Under the pieces are notes generated by a model that saw only the letters and a list, made by a program, of their open reading frames with translations, was not told where the DNA came from and did not search any database. A DNA stretch of 64,000 bases from Caldalkalibacillus mannanilyticus JCM 10596. Its GTDB lineage: Bacteria; Bacillota; Bacilli; Caldalkalibacillales; JCM-10596. The position numbers and the translations under genes were made by a program. Every line of letters begins with the position of its first letter. Position 1 is the first letter of the stretch. Positions 53,125 through 62,790 of the stretch are shown one piece after another. The stretch is from contig NZ_BAMO01000010.1 in assembly GCF_000615945.1 (NCBI RefSeq), forward strand, positions 1 to 64,000, read 5' to 3'.

Positions 53125-53664
53125 ATGATGAATGATGAAAGTAGAGTAGGCATAGATCAGCAAGAGGTTGAAAGTGAAGAGGCTCAAGTCAAAGGAAAAA
53201 GCTATCTTGCGGCAGGTTTTTGGATTCGTTTCCTTGCTTATCTAATCGATGTAAGTATTGTGACCTCAATAGGAAGCCTATTTATTATTCCTGTTTTTGG
53301 ACTTGTAGGACTGGACACGGATCTTCTATCGTTATTGAAAGTTCATATCACAGGTGTTGGGCTAGTTGGTATTCTCTATTTTTCGCTGATGACGAAGTAT
53401 TTCAGCCAAACCCTTGGTAAAATGATTTGTGGGTTGAAGGTGGTGAAAGAGGATGGTTCGCCATTGGATTGGGTGACAGTCCTCTTTAGAGAGATTGTCG
53501 GGCGTTTTATATCCCAACTTATTTTCACTTATATAGGATATATTTGGATTGCCTTTCATCCGAAGAAGCAAGGCTGGCACGATCTATTTTTTGATACATT
53601 TGTTGTCTACGAAGAAAGAAATCCAGAGAAACGGCTGATTCAGGTTCCAAGAGCTTCGAATTAA
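53125..53664 (+). CDS. yteJ: RDD-family membrane protein (YteJ)
   Basis: A 179-residue membrane protein with three helices (about 42-66, 75-95 and 125-150). The RDD-family marks are FWIRFLAYLIDVSIV, where the Arg and Asp are conserved, and SQTLGKMICGLKVV near residue 97. In B. subtilis yteJ follows sppA and its product was linked to protection of SppA activity and lantibiotic resistance. AAGGGGGAT precedes the ATGATG at 53125; an earlier GTG at 53104 would overlap sppA and lacks a ribosome site. Confidence 0.85.
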   Translation: MMNDESRVGIDQQEVESEEAQVKGKSYLAAGFWIRFLAYLIDVSIVTSIGSLFIIPVFGLVGLDTDLLSLLKVHITGVGLVGILYFSLMTKYFSQTLGKMICGLKVVKEDGSPLDWVTVLFREIVGRFISQLIFTYIGYIWIAFHPKKQGWHDLFFDTFVVYEERNPEKRLIQVPRASN

Positions 53665-53720
53665 CAAAAGAAGAATGAGATTGACAAAAGTGGTTGATAC
53701 TGTGGAAGAGGTGACGGGAA

Positions 53721-54390
53721 ATGATGGAAACCATACTCTCCATATTATGCTCTCAACTGCTTTTGTTAACCATTCTTTTTTTTACTACTATCCAGGTAAC
53801 GCTACGAATAAGTAAAACAGGTCGAGATGACCATGTTGAATCGCATATTAGAGCTTGGTTTGGATTAATTAGTATTCGAACAAAAGTCCCGCTGATCAAT
53901 CTCAAAAAAGATCTCTCGGGAACAGAATATCAATTTGAGCTAGAAAGCCCTAATGAGCCCTTAGAAAAGAAAAAAATTCAAGCTTTCACCTCACGAATAT
54001 TTTCAATTACTACAGAGAGTGCAGAGATTGATAAAAAGGGTACATCAGCTCCATGTCATTGCTAAGAAATTTCTCAAGAATATTCGACTAGAGGAACTGA
54101 TATGGCGAAGTAAGATTGGCACAGGACATGCTGCCGAAACGGGATTATTAACTGGAGTAGGCTGGGGAGTCAAGTCTAATATCATCGGCATGTTTAGCTC
54201 CTATCTCACCCTACGCTGTGTACCTAGAATTTCTGTTACCCCGTCCTTTAATGAAAAAAAAATAGAATCAAATATCCAGTGTATGATTCGGTTTCGAATT
54301 GGTAATGCTATAGTAGCAGGAATACGCATACTCCTAAATCTTAGAAAAAGGCGTGATGAAAAATGGCAGAGCACCCAATTCAGGGCTTGA
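53721..54390 (+). pseudogene. ytfI: DUF2953 sporulation-locus protein YtfI, frameshifted
   Basis: An N-terminal membrane helix (about residues 5-25) and a DUF2953 domain. The first frame (to 54065) ends with a nonsense tail after ESAEIDKK. A second frame continues VHQLHVIAKKFLKNIRLEEL, then the family block WRSKIGTGHAAETGLLTGVG, to 54390. The break falls in the run of five A at 54033-54037: removing one A (or adding two bases) joins the frames into 222 residues, the usual YtfI size. It overlaps gerW by 28 bases. Function unknown; sequence error likely at a homopolymer. Confidence 0.8.
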
Positions 54391-54815
54391 TGAAGACAGC
54401 GATGGAAAATCTTAAAGAGATGGTAGATGTGAATACCATTGTAGGAGATCCTGTTGAAACACCAGACGGCAGTGTGATTCTACCTGTTTCTAAGGTAGGA
54501 TTCGGTTTCGCAGCAGGGGGAAGTGAATTTGATTTAGAAGACCCAGAAGCAAGTAATCAGGATGCAGCTAGTCTTCCCTTTGGTGGAGGAAGTGGTGGCG
54601 GTGTTTCAATCACACCTGTAGCCTTTCTTGTGGTAAATTCAGGCGGAATTAAAATGGTTCATATTGATGGGCAGACTCATTTGTATGAAAAAATCCTTGA
54701 TGCTGCTCCACAAGTATTTGATAAGGTACAAAATATGATGGGAAACAATAATAAGAAATCAAAAATAAATGGACATGATCCTTCAGCACCATCAGCAGAA
54801 GAATTAGGACTTTAG
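54363..54815 (+). CDS. gerW: Spore germination/sporulation protein GerW (YtfJ)
   Basis: A 150-residue protein of the GerW/YtfJ family, required for proper cortex-hydrolase function during spore germination in B. subtilis. The family signature is complete: HPIQGLMKTAMENLKEMVDV at the N terminus, VGDPVETPDGSVILPVSKV (near residue 29), GFGFAAGGSEF, a glycine-rich linker and GVSITPVAFLVV. ATG 54363 overlaps the end of ytfI, and a terminator follows directly. Expression during sporulation is inferred from the family. Confidence 0.93.
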   Translation: MAEHPIQGLMKTAMENLKEMVDVNTIVGDPVETPDGSVILPVSKVGFGFAAGGSEFDLEDPEASNQDAASLPFGGGSGGGVSITPVAFLVVNSGGIKMVHIDGQTHLYEKILDAAPQVFDKVQNMMGNNNKKSKINGHDPSAPSAEELGL

Positions 54816-54816
54816 A

Positions 54817-54850
54817 AAGTGTTGGTTGAAAACCAGCACTTTTTTTCTTG
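54817..54850 (+). terminator. Terminator after gerW
   Basis: AGTGTTGGTT (54819-54828) and AACCAGCACT (54831-54840), followed by TTTTTT. Confidence 0.9.
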
Positions 54851-54863
54851 ATATTGAAAAGAA

Positions 54864-54894
54864 TTGACAATTTCGTTTACGTTAAGAGTATTAT
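54864..54894 (+). promoter_or_regulatory. Candidate sigma-A promoter for ytxK-ackA
   Basis: A perfect TTGACA (54864-54869) and TATTAT (54889-54894), but with a long 19-base spacer. A TATAAT at 54943-54948 is an alternative -10 without a good -35. Confidence 0.35.
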
Positions 54895-55013
54895 TTTCAA
54901 ATTTGTAAAGAATGATTGTTTAAGAAATAACTTTTTTATGTTTATAATAGATAGGGTGATACAAAGTATAGAGAGAGAATTTGATCACTGGAATAAAAAA
55001 AGGAGAGAGGAAG

Positions 55014-55934
55014 ATGACCACTCATCAAAAAATGGAGAGATGTTTTAACCTACTGGATCAATCTACAATAAAGAGATCACAAGAACAACATTGTAGTTAC
55101 TTGGATGCCCTGATTGAGGTCGCCGATGATCAAGAAATTGAAACTGGTGAATACTCGAATGAGGACGTGAGAAGAGCGATGCAGCTTGCCATCCTAAAAG
55201 GAATGAAAGAGCATAGCATTGTTGGTACTGGGATTACTCCAGACAGTGTGGCTATGTTCATGGCTCATTTGGCTCAAAAATTCATAGAACAGCCCCAAGT
55301 AATTTTCGATCCTGCTGTTGGTTCTGCCAACTTATTAACATGCGTGTTGAATCAATACAAGTCACCCATAAGCAGTTATGGAGTTGAGGTAGATTCGACA
55401 TTAGTTCGTCTAGCTTATGTCAATTCAAACTTGCAAAAGCATGGGGTAGAGCTTTTTCATCAGGACAGTTTAAAGCCCTTGTATATTCCAAAGGCACAAT
55501 TAGTCATTTCGGATTTGCCTGTTGGAATTTACCCCAACCTTGAGATTGCCAAAAAATATACTCTGTTTAATGAAATAGCTGAAATGTATACACATCACTT
55601 GCTGATTGAACAATGCATTAACTTTACAGAAGAGAATGGATATATGATTCTTTTAATCCCCAATTCATTATTTGTGGAACAAGGAGCGGAGAAGCTGCGT
55701 TCTTTAGTGACAGAACAGACACATATACAGGGGATATTACAATTGCCTGTGAGTTTATTTCAAGAAGGAAGTATACAGAAAAGCATTTTTATTTTGCAAA
55801 AAAAAGGGAAAGATAGTATAAAACCAAAGCAAGTACTAATGGCTAGTTTACCTAGCTTTACAAATAAGGAATCATTCGCACGTTCCTTAGATCAAATACA
55901 TCAATGGATACTAACCGAGGTGAAGAAAAAATGA
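55014..55934 (+). CDS. ytxK: YtxK-type DNA-methylase-fold protein
   Basis: A 306-residue protein with the N-6 adenine methyltransferase fold: an N-terminal helical part, SAM motif [16 protein letters not shown] near residue 100, then the gamma-type core. Where active N6-methylases have NPPY/F, this has DLPVG, as I recall for other YtxK proteins, so adenine methylation is doubtful. It always precedes ackA in Bacillus; its function is unknown. The frame opens at 54981; AGGAGAGAGG before ATG 55014 sets the start. The stop overlaps the ackA start (ATGA). Confidence 0.85.
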   Translation: MTTHQKMERCFNLLDQSTIKRSQEQHCSYLDALIEVADDQEIETGEYSNEDVRRAMQLAILKGMKEHSIVGTGITPDSVAMFMAHLAQKFIEQPQVIFDPAVGSANLLTCVLNQYKSPISSYGVEVDSTLVRLAYVNSNLQKHGVELFHQDSLKPLYIPKAQLVISDLPVGIYPNLEIAKKYTLFNEIAEMYTHHLLIEQCINFTEENGYMILLIPNSLFVEQGAEKLRSLVTEQTHIQGILQLPVSLFQEGSIQKSIFILQKKGKDSIKPKQVLMASLPSFTNKESFARSLDQIHQWILTEVKKK

Positions 55935-57157
55935 TAAAATTAATGGCCATCAATAGCGGAAGCTCTTCTCTTAAATTTCAATTAATTCAGATGCCTGATG
56001 AAATTGTTATTGCAAAGGGGATTTTTGAGAAAATAGGTTTGTCAGATTCTATGTTCTCCATTACTGTGATTAGAAATAATGAGAAGGAAAAGATTGAAAA
56101 ACAGGTTTCTATTCCTTCTCATAAAACAGCTGTGGAGCTGCTTATTCATGAGCTTACGAACAGCAAAGTAATCGAAAAATTAGAAGATATCAGCGGAGTA
56201 GGTCATCGTGTTGTACATGGTGGAGAGAAGTTTCATGATTCTGAGTTAATAACCGATGAAGTAATTAAGGGAATTGAGAGTTGTAATGATTTAGCCCCAT
56301 TACATAATCCTGCGAATCTCTTAGGAATTGAAGCTTTCCGTCAAGCCTTACCGCATGTTCCAACTGTCGCTGTATTTGATACTGCTTTCCACCAAACCAT
56401 GCCAGAACAATCTTATTTATATAGCCTACCTTATGAGTACTATGAAAAGTATGGCATACGTAAATATGGTTTTCATGGAATTTCCCATAAGTATGTTACA
56501 GATCGTGCGGCAGTCATTTTACAAAAACCATTAAAGGATCTACGTTTAATTAGTTGTCATTTAGGGAACGGAGCTAGTGTGGCAGCTGTTCAAGGTGGGA
56601 AATCAATTGATACCTCTATGGGATTCACGCCACTTGCTGGTGTTGCCATGGGAACACGATCAGGAAACATTGACCCTGCCCTGATTCCTTTTATCATGGA
56701 GAAGACAGGAAAGACCGCAGATGAAGTCGTTTTTGAAGTATTAAATAAACAAAGTGGAATGCTTGGATTAACAGGGATTTCTAGCGACTTGAGAGATATT
56801 GAATTAGAAGCAGAGAAGGGAAACGCCAGAGCTGAATTAGCTTTAGAGGTTTTTGCCAGCCGTATTCACAAGTATATTGGGAGCTATGCTGCTAGAATGT
56901 ACGGAGTAGATGCGATCATATTTACCGCTGGAATAGGTGAGAACAGCTCTGTTGTTCGCGAAAAAGTAATGAAAGGTCTTGAATTCATGGGAGTATATTG
57001 GGATCCGACCTTAAATAAAGTAAGGGGACAGGAAGCGAATCTAAGCTATCCACATTCTCCTGTAAAGACTCTAGTTATTCCAACAAATGAAGAGGTGATG
57101 ATTGCGCGTGACACCTTGCGTGTCTGCCGTCAACTAGACCTTATTTCACTAGCATAA
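55931..57157 (+). CDS. ackA: Acetate kinase
   Basis: A 408-residue ASKHA-fold enzyme that interconverts acetate plus ATP and acetyl phosphate plus ADP in overflow or fermentative metabolism. It begins [18 protein letters not shown], with the catalytic GHRVVHGGE region near residue 90, [10 protein letters not shown] near 150, [11 protein letters not shown] near 210 and GIGENS near 330. GAGGTGA precedes the ATG, which overlaps the ytxK stop. Downstream lies pduL, which supplies the matching phosphotransacylase, so the two may form the acyl-CoA to acyl-phosphate to acid route. Propionate could also be a substrate. Confidence 0.96.
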   Translation: MIKLMAINSGSSSLKFQLIQMPDEIVIAKGIFEKIGLSDSMFSITVIRNNEKEKIEKQVSIPSHKTAVELLIHELTNSKVIEKLEDISGVGHRVVHGGEKFHDSELITDEVIKGIESCNDLAPLHNPANLLGIEAFRQALPHVPTVAVFDTAFHQTMPEQSYLYSLPYEYYEKYGIRKYGFHGISHKYVTDRAAVILQKPLKDLRLISCHLGNGASVAAVQGGKSIDTSMGFTPLAGVAMGTRSGNIDPALIPFIMEKTGKTADEVVFEVLNKQSGMLGLTGISSDLRDIELEAEKGNARAELALEVFASRIHKYIGSYAARMYGVDAIIFTAGIGENSSVVREKVMKGLEFMGVYWDPTLNKVRGQEANLSYPHSPVKTLVIPTNEEVMIARDTLRVCRQLDLISLA

Positions 57158-57196
57158 ATTGATCGATCTATATTTGAAAGGAAAGTGAAACAAACA

Positions 57197-57778
57197 ATGA
57201 ATAATTATCAAATCCCTGTTGGTATATCCAATAGACATATCCATCTTTCTCGACAACATCTTGACCAACTATTTGGTGAAGGGTATGAACTAACAGAGTT
57301 TAAGCCCCTTTCTCAGCCTGGTCAATTTGCTGCGGAAGAAATGGTTACGCTCGTCGGACCTAAAGGAGAAATCGGGAAAGTTAGAATTCTCGGTCCTACA
57401 AGAAGTAAAACACAAATCGAGATTTCTAAAACAGATTCATTCGTTCTCGGAGTGAAACCGCCAATTCGGGACTCTGGAGATATTGAAGGATCACCGGGCG
57501 TTACAGTTATTGGACCAAAGGGAAAAGTAGAGTTAGAGAAAGGAGTTATTATTGCGAAAAGACATGTACACTTCCATCCAGATGATGCAGAGCGATTCGG
57601 ATTGAAGGATGGAGAACATATTCGTATAAAAACAACAGGGGAAAGAGCCCTTATTTTTGATCAAGTTATGGTCAGAGTTAATCCTAAGTATGCGCTAGAT
57701 TGTCACTTAGATGTTGATGAAGGGAATGCTGCTGGTTTAAAAACTGGTGATATGGTGGAAATTGTAAAGGAGGCTTAA
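57197..57778 (+). CDS. pduL: PduL-type phosphate propanoyltransferase
   Basis: A 193-residue phosphotransacylase converting acyl-CoA and phosphate to acyl phosphate. The zinc-binding motifs are present: SNRHIHLS near residue 12 and AKRHVHFHPDDAERFG near 121, with a third part DCHLDVDEGNAAG near 172. No N-terminal microcompartment targeting peptide is visible, and no shell genes are near, so it probably works free in the cytosol with AckA in place of Pta. A GTG at 57185 sits too close to the AAAGGAAAG ribosome site; ATG 57197 is better placed. Confidence 0.9.
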   Translation: MNNYQIPVGISNRHIHLSRQHLDQLFGEGYELTEFKPLSQPGQFAAEEMVTLVGPKGEIGKVRILGPTRSKTQIEISKTDSFVLGVKPPIRDSGDIEGSPGVTVIGPKGKVELEKGVIIAKRHVHFHPDDAERFGLKDGEHIRIKTTGERALIFDQVMVRVNPKYALDCHLDVDEGNAAGLKTGDMVEIVKEA

Positions 57779-57780
57779 TC

Positions 57781-58571
57781 ATGTTCTACACTGAAAAAGT
57801 GGAAGAAGTAAATGAATGGTTCTCAACTTGGGTTAGTCGAATTCCACAGGAGCAGAAAAGTCAGGTTATTGATCTATTAGATAATGTGATGTTCTATTTA
57901 TCAAATTTTTTTCAACAGAGGGAACGAACACTAGAATTAGAGAGAAAGATTATTTTAGAAGCACGTCTTTTTGACTCAACGATCGATCAACTTGAAGATA
58001 TGGAAAAGCTTTCTCTACATCAACTAGAGTATTTGGAAGAAAAATGGAAAACTAAATATACGATGTATTCAATGATTGAGGGGGGATTGCAGGAATAGGG
58101 CACCCCCTATTTCTGCTTGCTGATCTCCCAGCGTTATTAGCGATCAATATGAAGATGATTCAATCGATTGCTGGCTCTTACGGCTACTCATTAACATCTC
58201 CGACAGAGCAAATTCTTTCCCTGCAAGTTCTGAACGCTGCTTCTCTATCTAAAAAGCTTCATGCGGATGTTATGCATTGGTTAGAAGAAAACCATCTTGA
58301 TGAAGCAGAAGCCTTCCTTTCGCATCGCCAAGGAACCATTATTCAACCTGAATGGTTAGAAACGTTAGCTAAACAGTGGATCAAATCATTGGTTTTATAT
58401 GGAATGAAGAAGACAACCAAACACTCTTTTTCCATTTTGGGTATTGCTTTAGGAGCTAATCTTAACTATCAATTCACCAAGAATGTAGCCCAATTCAGTT
58501 CGCAATTCTATCGCCAGAGGTATCTTAAATCTAATGGAAGGGATGAATTCGGTGAGTACGAAAGAGCATAA
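57781..58571 (+). pseudogene. EcsC-family protein, frameshifted
   Basis: The first frame (57781-58098) begins MFYTEKVEEVNEWFSTWVSR and ends just after MYSMIEGGLQE. The frame two bases on reads GIGHPLFLLADLPALLAINM, an EcsC-type membrane/linker block, and continues to 58571 with IAGSYGYSLTSPTEQILSLQ. One base missing at 58086-58089 joins them into 263 residues. EcsC proteins are of unknown function; EcsC itself is encoded with an ABC transporter, but none is here. It begins 2 bases after pduL, so it is probably in that operon. Confidence 0.72.
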
Positions 58572-59063
58572 AGCAGAAGCGCCTAACAGTGTGAACTGTA
58601 TGGTCATTACGGTATCAGACACAAGAAACAAAGAAACAGATAAAAGTGGACAACTTATGCAAGACCTGTTAAGAGAAAGTGGACATCGTACGACACAATA
58701 CGAAATCGTTCCAGACGAACCAACCTGATTCGAGAAGCGATTACTCGAGGCTTAGAGGCGAGAGAAGTGGAAGTGATTCTTCTTAATGGGGGAACTGGGA
58801 TCGCCAAAAGAGATACGACATATGAAACCGTTGCCGCACTACTGGAGAAAGAAATGCCGGGATTTGGAGAGATATTTCGATACCTTAGCTATGTAGAGGA
58901 TATTGGCTCGGCAGCCATTCTTAGTAGAGCTGTTGCTGGAACGGCAGGTGGAAAAGCAATATTTTCTACTCCTGGATCATCAGGAGCGGTAAAATTAGCT
59001 ATGACAAAGATTATTATTCCTGAATTAGGGCATGTGGTTCGAGAATTAAAAAAAGATTTGTAA
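58552..59063 (+). pseudogene. moaB: Molybdenum cofactor synthesis protein MoaB, frameshifted
   Basis: MoaB adenylates molybdopterin during molybdenum cofactor synthesis. GTG 58552 (STKEHKAEAPNSVNCMVITV) follows GGAAGGG and matches the usual start. MVITVSDTRNKETDKSGQLM is intact. The frame stops at 58728 after VPDEPT, while the remainder (LIREAITRGLEAREVEVILL, NGGTGIAKRDTTYETV, AGTAGGKAIFSTPGSSGAV) runs in another frame to 59063. One base in CCAACC (58720-58725) restores 170 residues, the normal length. It overlaps the EcsC-type gene by 20 bases. No other moa/moe gene is in the window. Confidence 0.88.
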
Positions 59064-59181
59064 AGATTTTTCTAAATCAAAATACATATTCTTATTTTCC
59101 TAACAGATAGGCACTTCTATTCAATCATGCTACCCTCTATAATAAAGTAATAGTTTATTTAACTTCGAGGGGAGCAACAGA

Positions 59182-60531
59182 ATGAAAAAACGGGGAAAAT
59201 GGATCTTGTTACTTAGTATTTGTTTCATTATTGTCACTGGCTGTACACCAGATTCTTCGGTAGAAACCTCCGGCGAGGAATCAGTAGCGCAACAAAAAAC
59301 GAAAGAAGAAAGTCAAGAGAATCAGCTTGAGGCAACAGATGAGGAGCGACAAGCTCTTCAAGAATTACCTGGAGAAGAGAACCAGCAAACAACAGAGGGT
59401 ACGAATAAAGAAGAAACAAATGTAGAAATAGAAGAAGTTGAAAATTCTTTTGTGCCTCCATATGCTTATGAGTATCCCGATGCAGTACGGGGCATCTATG
59501 TGACTGGGCATTCTGCTGGAGGAGCAAGATTGGAAAAACTACTAGATTTAATCAATCATACCTCCTTAAATGCAATAGTGATTGATATAAAAGATGATCA
59601 CGGATACTTGACCTTCCGTCCTTCAGAAGATTCACCCTATTATGGCTATAGCCAGCCATATATTAGAGATATCCATTCTTTATTAAAAATACTAGAGGAG
59701 CACAAGATCTACCCTATTGCTAGAATTGTTGTTTTCAAAGATTCTACGATTGTTAAGGATAAGCCCGAGTGGTCTTTTGTAGAAAAAGGGCAAGTATGGA
59801 AAAATAGACGAGGGGAATCCTTTGTCAACCCTTTTTTACCCGAGGTTTGGGAGTACAATGTTGGAATCGCCAAATTAGCGGCGGAATTGGGTTTTAGAGA
59901 AATTCAATTTGATTATGTTCGGTTTCCAGAGGGATTTGAGAAGAGAGATACCTCACTGCAATATAGTATGGGGGAGTATGCTGCCCTTGAAGTGAAAGAT
60001 GAGTCAGGAAACGTCATTGGAAAAGACATGGTACAGCCTAGAGTTACTGCTGTCACAGATTTTGTCAAGTATGCTAAACAGGAATTACAACCATACGGAG
60101 TTGATGTATCTGTTGATATATTTGGATATACTGCGACTCTTCCTGAGGCACCTGGAATTGGGCAGAATTTCACTAAGATTAGTGAAGAGGTGGATGTGAT
60201 TTCCTCCATGATTTATCCTAGTCATTGGACTTCGTACTTTGGAATCGCCAAGCCAGATACGGAACCTTATCGTTTGATTCAAGAATATGCTAAGGTAGAA
60301 AATGAGAAATTAAGTCAGCTTACCAATCGTCCTATATCAAGACCGTGGATTCAAGATTTCACCGCCTCGTGGCTGGGGAAAGGGAATTACATCAAGTATG
60401 GGGCAAAAGAAGTAGAGGCACAGATCAAGGCTCTAAATGAAGCAGGAATTTGGGAATTTCTAATTTGGAATGCAAATAATAATTATTCCACTGGGGTAAA
60501 TTATCTTCCTATAGGACCAAAACCTGAATAA
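59182..60531 (+). CDS. DUF4015 putative glycoside hydrolase lipoprotein
   Basis: A 449-residue exported lipoprotein: signal peptide with lipobox VTGC (Cys near residue 21), an acidic linker of about 75 residues, then a DUF4015 TIM-barrel domain from about residue 103 (RGIYVTGHSAGGARLEKLL). Likely active-site residues are in VIDIKDDHGYL (near 134), REIQFDYVRFPEGF (near 240) and SSMIYPSHW (near 345). These proteins are predicted glycosidases acting outside the cell; no substrate is known. GAGGGGAGC precedes ATG 59182. It has its own terminator. Confidence 0.85.
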   Translation: MKKRGKWILLLSICFIIVTGCTPDSSVETSGEESVAQQKTKEESQENQLEATDEERQALQELPGEENQQTTEGTNKEETNVEIEEVENSFVPPYAYEYPDAVRGIYVTGHSAGGARLEKLLDLINHTSLNAIVIDIKDDHGYLTFRPSEDSPYYGYSQPYIRDIHSLLKILEEHKIYPIARIVVFKDSTIVKDKPEWSFVEKGQVWKNRRGESFVNPFLPEVWEYNVGIAKLAAELGFREIQFDYVRFPEGFEKRDTSLQYSMGEYAALEVKDESGNVIGKDMVQPRVTAVTDFVKYAKQELQPYGVDVSVDIFGYTATLPEAPGIGQNFTKISEEVDVISSMIYPSHWTSYFGIAKPDTEPYRLIQEYAKVENEKLSQLTNRPISRPWIQDFTASWLGKGNYIKYGAKEVEAQIKALNEAGIWEFLIWNANNNYSTGVNYLPIGPKPE

Positions 60532-60547
60532 GCAATAAGACTCCTAG

Positions 60548-60582
60548 AAAAAAGCTTCGTAGCTATATACGAAGCTTTTTTC
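60548..60582 (+). terminator. Terminator after the DUF4015 gene
   Basis: AAAAAAGCTTCGTA and TACGAAGCTTTTTT form a perfect stem with a T run. Confidence 0.93.
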
Positions 60583-60650
60583 TAACAGACGAGGAAGTCT
60601 TACCGACGATTCGAACGGGATCAATATGTCAGACATAAGGAGATTAACCT

Positions 60651-61934
60651 ATGTGGTGGTATGAAAGCATAAATAGGAATAAAAGCTTACTGTTTTCACT
60701 ATATGTCATCTTATTCATTTGGAGCTGTGTGACCATTGGCTGGAAATATCTTCAAGGTATCCTAGTCCAGCTTGAGATGATCATACCAGTGGTTCTCTCA
60801 CTCATTGTGGTTGGAATCATTATCTTACTGTCGAAAAAAAGGTTTTATTATTTTCTCTTTACAATTCTAAGCACAATACCTATCACATTGGCTATCGTGG
60901 AATTGTTCGTGACAATGAGCGCGTTACAAGAGGCTGTCAGTGCTGTCGTATTTCTAATCACAATGACAGGAATTATACATGTATGGGTAACAGAGCGCAA
61001 TCCACTGCTTATCATGGTAGGAGGAAAAACAATTCTTTACTCTACTTTGTTAGTCATCTTACTACATATTACGCCAATCTTGATCCATCTTCCCCCTATA
61101 TTTTATTTTCTCTTTGTGGGACAAATCGTTTCTTACTTTTCCTCGATTCTTTTCCTTTCTTCTGAAAAGGAATGGCAGGAACATACGAAAAAAAGATCTA
61201 GGGTGAAGCAGGAAAAGCAACAGCGCTATAGACCTCGTATTCTTTTTTATGTTATAGGAGTGCTCGGTGCTATCGCTCTCTTACATCCAGATGGTTTTGC
61301 CGTTCCCTTAGGTGTCATCTATCTGTATTCCTTTTTCTTGTCTATTGGATTATTTGGTTCCATAACTCGGGTTGTCCTAGTCCATCTATTCCTACCTTCT
61401 CTCTTCCTTGTGGCAATCACGAGTCAGATGATGATGACCTATTTTTCTAACCTTCCTTTCTCATATCCTCTTGTTATGAGCCATGAGGTATGGGTGGGGA
61501 TATTGCTTTTCTGGGCATATGGAATGTTTCCTCTTTTTATGTGGAATTATTCTGCTTATTTAAAGGGACGTGTTTATTTTGTTTCTTCTCTTCTGTTTTT
61601 AGGTGGACTGAGTCCAATCATTGCCCTTCGTTCCTTGGAAATAGGTGATCGTTGGGTCACATTCACAGTCATGATTGGATATATTATAGTAAACGGTACT
61701 AGTGTTCTTTTATTATCTGATCTTACATCAGGGATATTCAAGGAAAATAAAAGAGCAGATCGACCTTATCAATCTTCTGACATCCTTGAAGATAGTGAAA
61801 CATGTGAAGAATTATATCTAAAAAAAGAGTGGACTGAAGGTGAAAGAGAGAGGCACTTGGTTAGAACCTATTCTCGATTGTTAGGACATAGAGAGGAAAG
61901 AATCAATCAATTTTTTTCCAAGAATAATGATTGA
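60651..61934 (+). CDS. Polytopic membrane protein of unknown function
   Basis: A 427-residue protein with about ten to eleven membrane helices across residues 12-360, a basic cytoplasmic loop (KKRSRVKQEKQQRYRPR near 183-199) and an acidic soluble C-terminal tail of about 65 residues. I do not recognise a family and no transporter signature is evident. AAGGAGATTAACC precedes ATG 60651. It stands alone between the DUF4015 gene and mecA. Confidence 0.75.
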   Translation: MWWYESINRNKSLLFSLYVILFIWSCVTIGWKYLQGILVQLEMIIPVVLSLIVVGIIILLSKKRFYYFLFTILSTIPITLAIVELFVTMSALQEAVSAVVFLITMTGIIHVWVTERNPLLIMVGGKTILYSTLLVILLHITPILIHLPPIFYFLFVGQIVSYFSSILFLSSEKEWQEHTKKRSRVKQEKQQRYRPRILFYVIGVLGAIALLHPDGFAVPLGVIYLYSFFLSIGLFGSITRVVLVHLFLPSLFLVAITSQMMMTYFSNLPFSYPLVMSHEVWVGILLFWAYGMFPLFMWNYSAYLKGRVYFVSSLLFLGGLSPIIALRSLEIGDRWVTFTVMIGYIIVNGTSVLLLSDLTSGIFKENKRADRPYQSSDILEDSETCEELYLKKEWTEGERERHLVRTYSRLLGHREERINQFFSKNND

Positions 61935-62029
61935 AATAGGTTATTTTAGGGTATAAAGGTAGTAATATCGTATGTTTTTCCAGTGTTTCAGTATCGTTAA
62001 GCTTTACGACCTGAGGGGAGAGAATAACA

Positions 62030-62728
62030 TTGGATATTAGGCGCATCGATGAATCAACGATTAGGATTATTCTCACTGAAGCTGAGCTTCTGGAACGAGG
62101 AATCGAAAAAAAAGAGATCTGGCAAAACAAAGACAAAGGAGAAATGCTCTTCATTGATATGATGGAAGAGGCATATGAAAAAGAGCGTTTTGCAGCAGAT
62201 GGACCACTTTGGATAGAAGCACATATGTACGATTATGGAGTTGAGATTTTTGTCACTAAAGGTGAGAAAAGAAATTCTTTGAATCTAAAGGGGACTGGTT
62301 ATAAGGATATAGCTGCCCTAGAATCTCGTGACAAGGGAGGGGATCATAATATTATGAACCATGAAATGTTCTCGTCAAAATTACAAAGCAAATCGCCAAG
62401 TACAGACAGTAGGACACACATTCAGAATACGGTATACTATTCATCTGTTTACAAATTTTATGATGTAGAGTATATCATTCAGTTGGCCCAGCGACTTCCA
62501 CTTCCGTTTTTTGACAGTAAGCTTATAAGCTATAATGGGCATTATTATCTCGTTGTTCAATATCCTGAATCAAAGTGGATTCGAAGTAAGGATATGGTCG
62601 AAAGCCTGATTCTAGAATACGGTGAAAGAGCTCATGTTTCAGTTTATCGTCTTGAAGAGTATGGTAAAATCATCATATCCGAAAACGCGATTGTAACCAT
62701 GAAAAAGTACTTTACAAATGATATGTAA
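62030..62728 (+). CDS. mecA: Adaptor protein MecA
   Basis: A 232-residue adaptor that delivers substrates such as ComK to the ClpC-ClpP protease. The N-terminal substrate-binding domain (about 1-85: MDIRRIDESTIRIILTEAEL, DRGI-like ERGIEKKEIW) and the C-terminal ClpC-binding domain (about 135-232: VYKFYDVEYIIQLAQRLP) flank a variable linker. The start is a TTG at 62030 preceded by GAGGGGAGAG; its position matches the usual MDIERI opening, so the rare start codon is credible and may lower expression. Confidence 0.88.
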   Translation: MDIRRIDESTIRIILTEAELLERGIEKKEIWQNKDKGEMLFIDMMEEAYEKERFAADGPLWIEAHMYDYGVEIFVTKGEKRNSLNLKGTGYKDIAALESRDKGGDHNIMNHEMFSSKLQSKSPSTDSRTHIQNTVYYSSVYKFYDVEYIIQLAQRLPLPFFDSKLISYNGHYYLVVQYPESKWIRSKDMVESLILEYGERAHVSVYRLEEYGKIIISENAIVTMKKYFTNDM

Positions 62729-62730
62729 AG

Positions 62731-62790
62731 AAAAACCCTCATTTCAGTGAAGCCTAATGATGGCTATCACCTTATCTGAGGGTTTTTTTA
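62731..62790. terminator. Bidirectional terminator between mecA and the small membrane gene
   Basis: AAAAACCCTCA (62731-62741) and TGAGGGTTTTTTT (62777-62789). The end of the convergent small gene lies in the loop. Confidence 0.7.
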
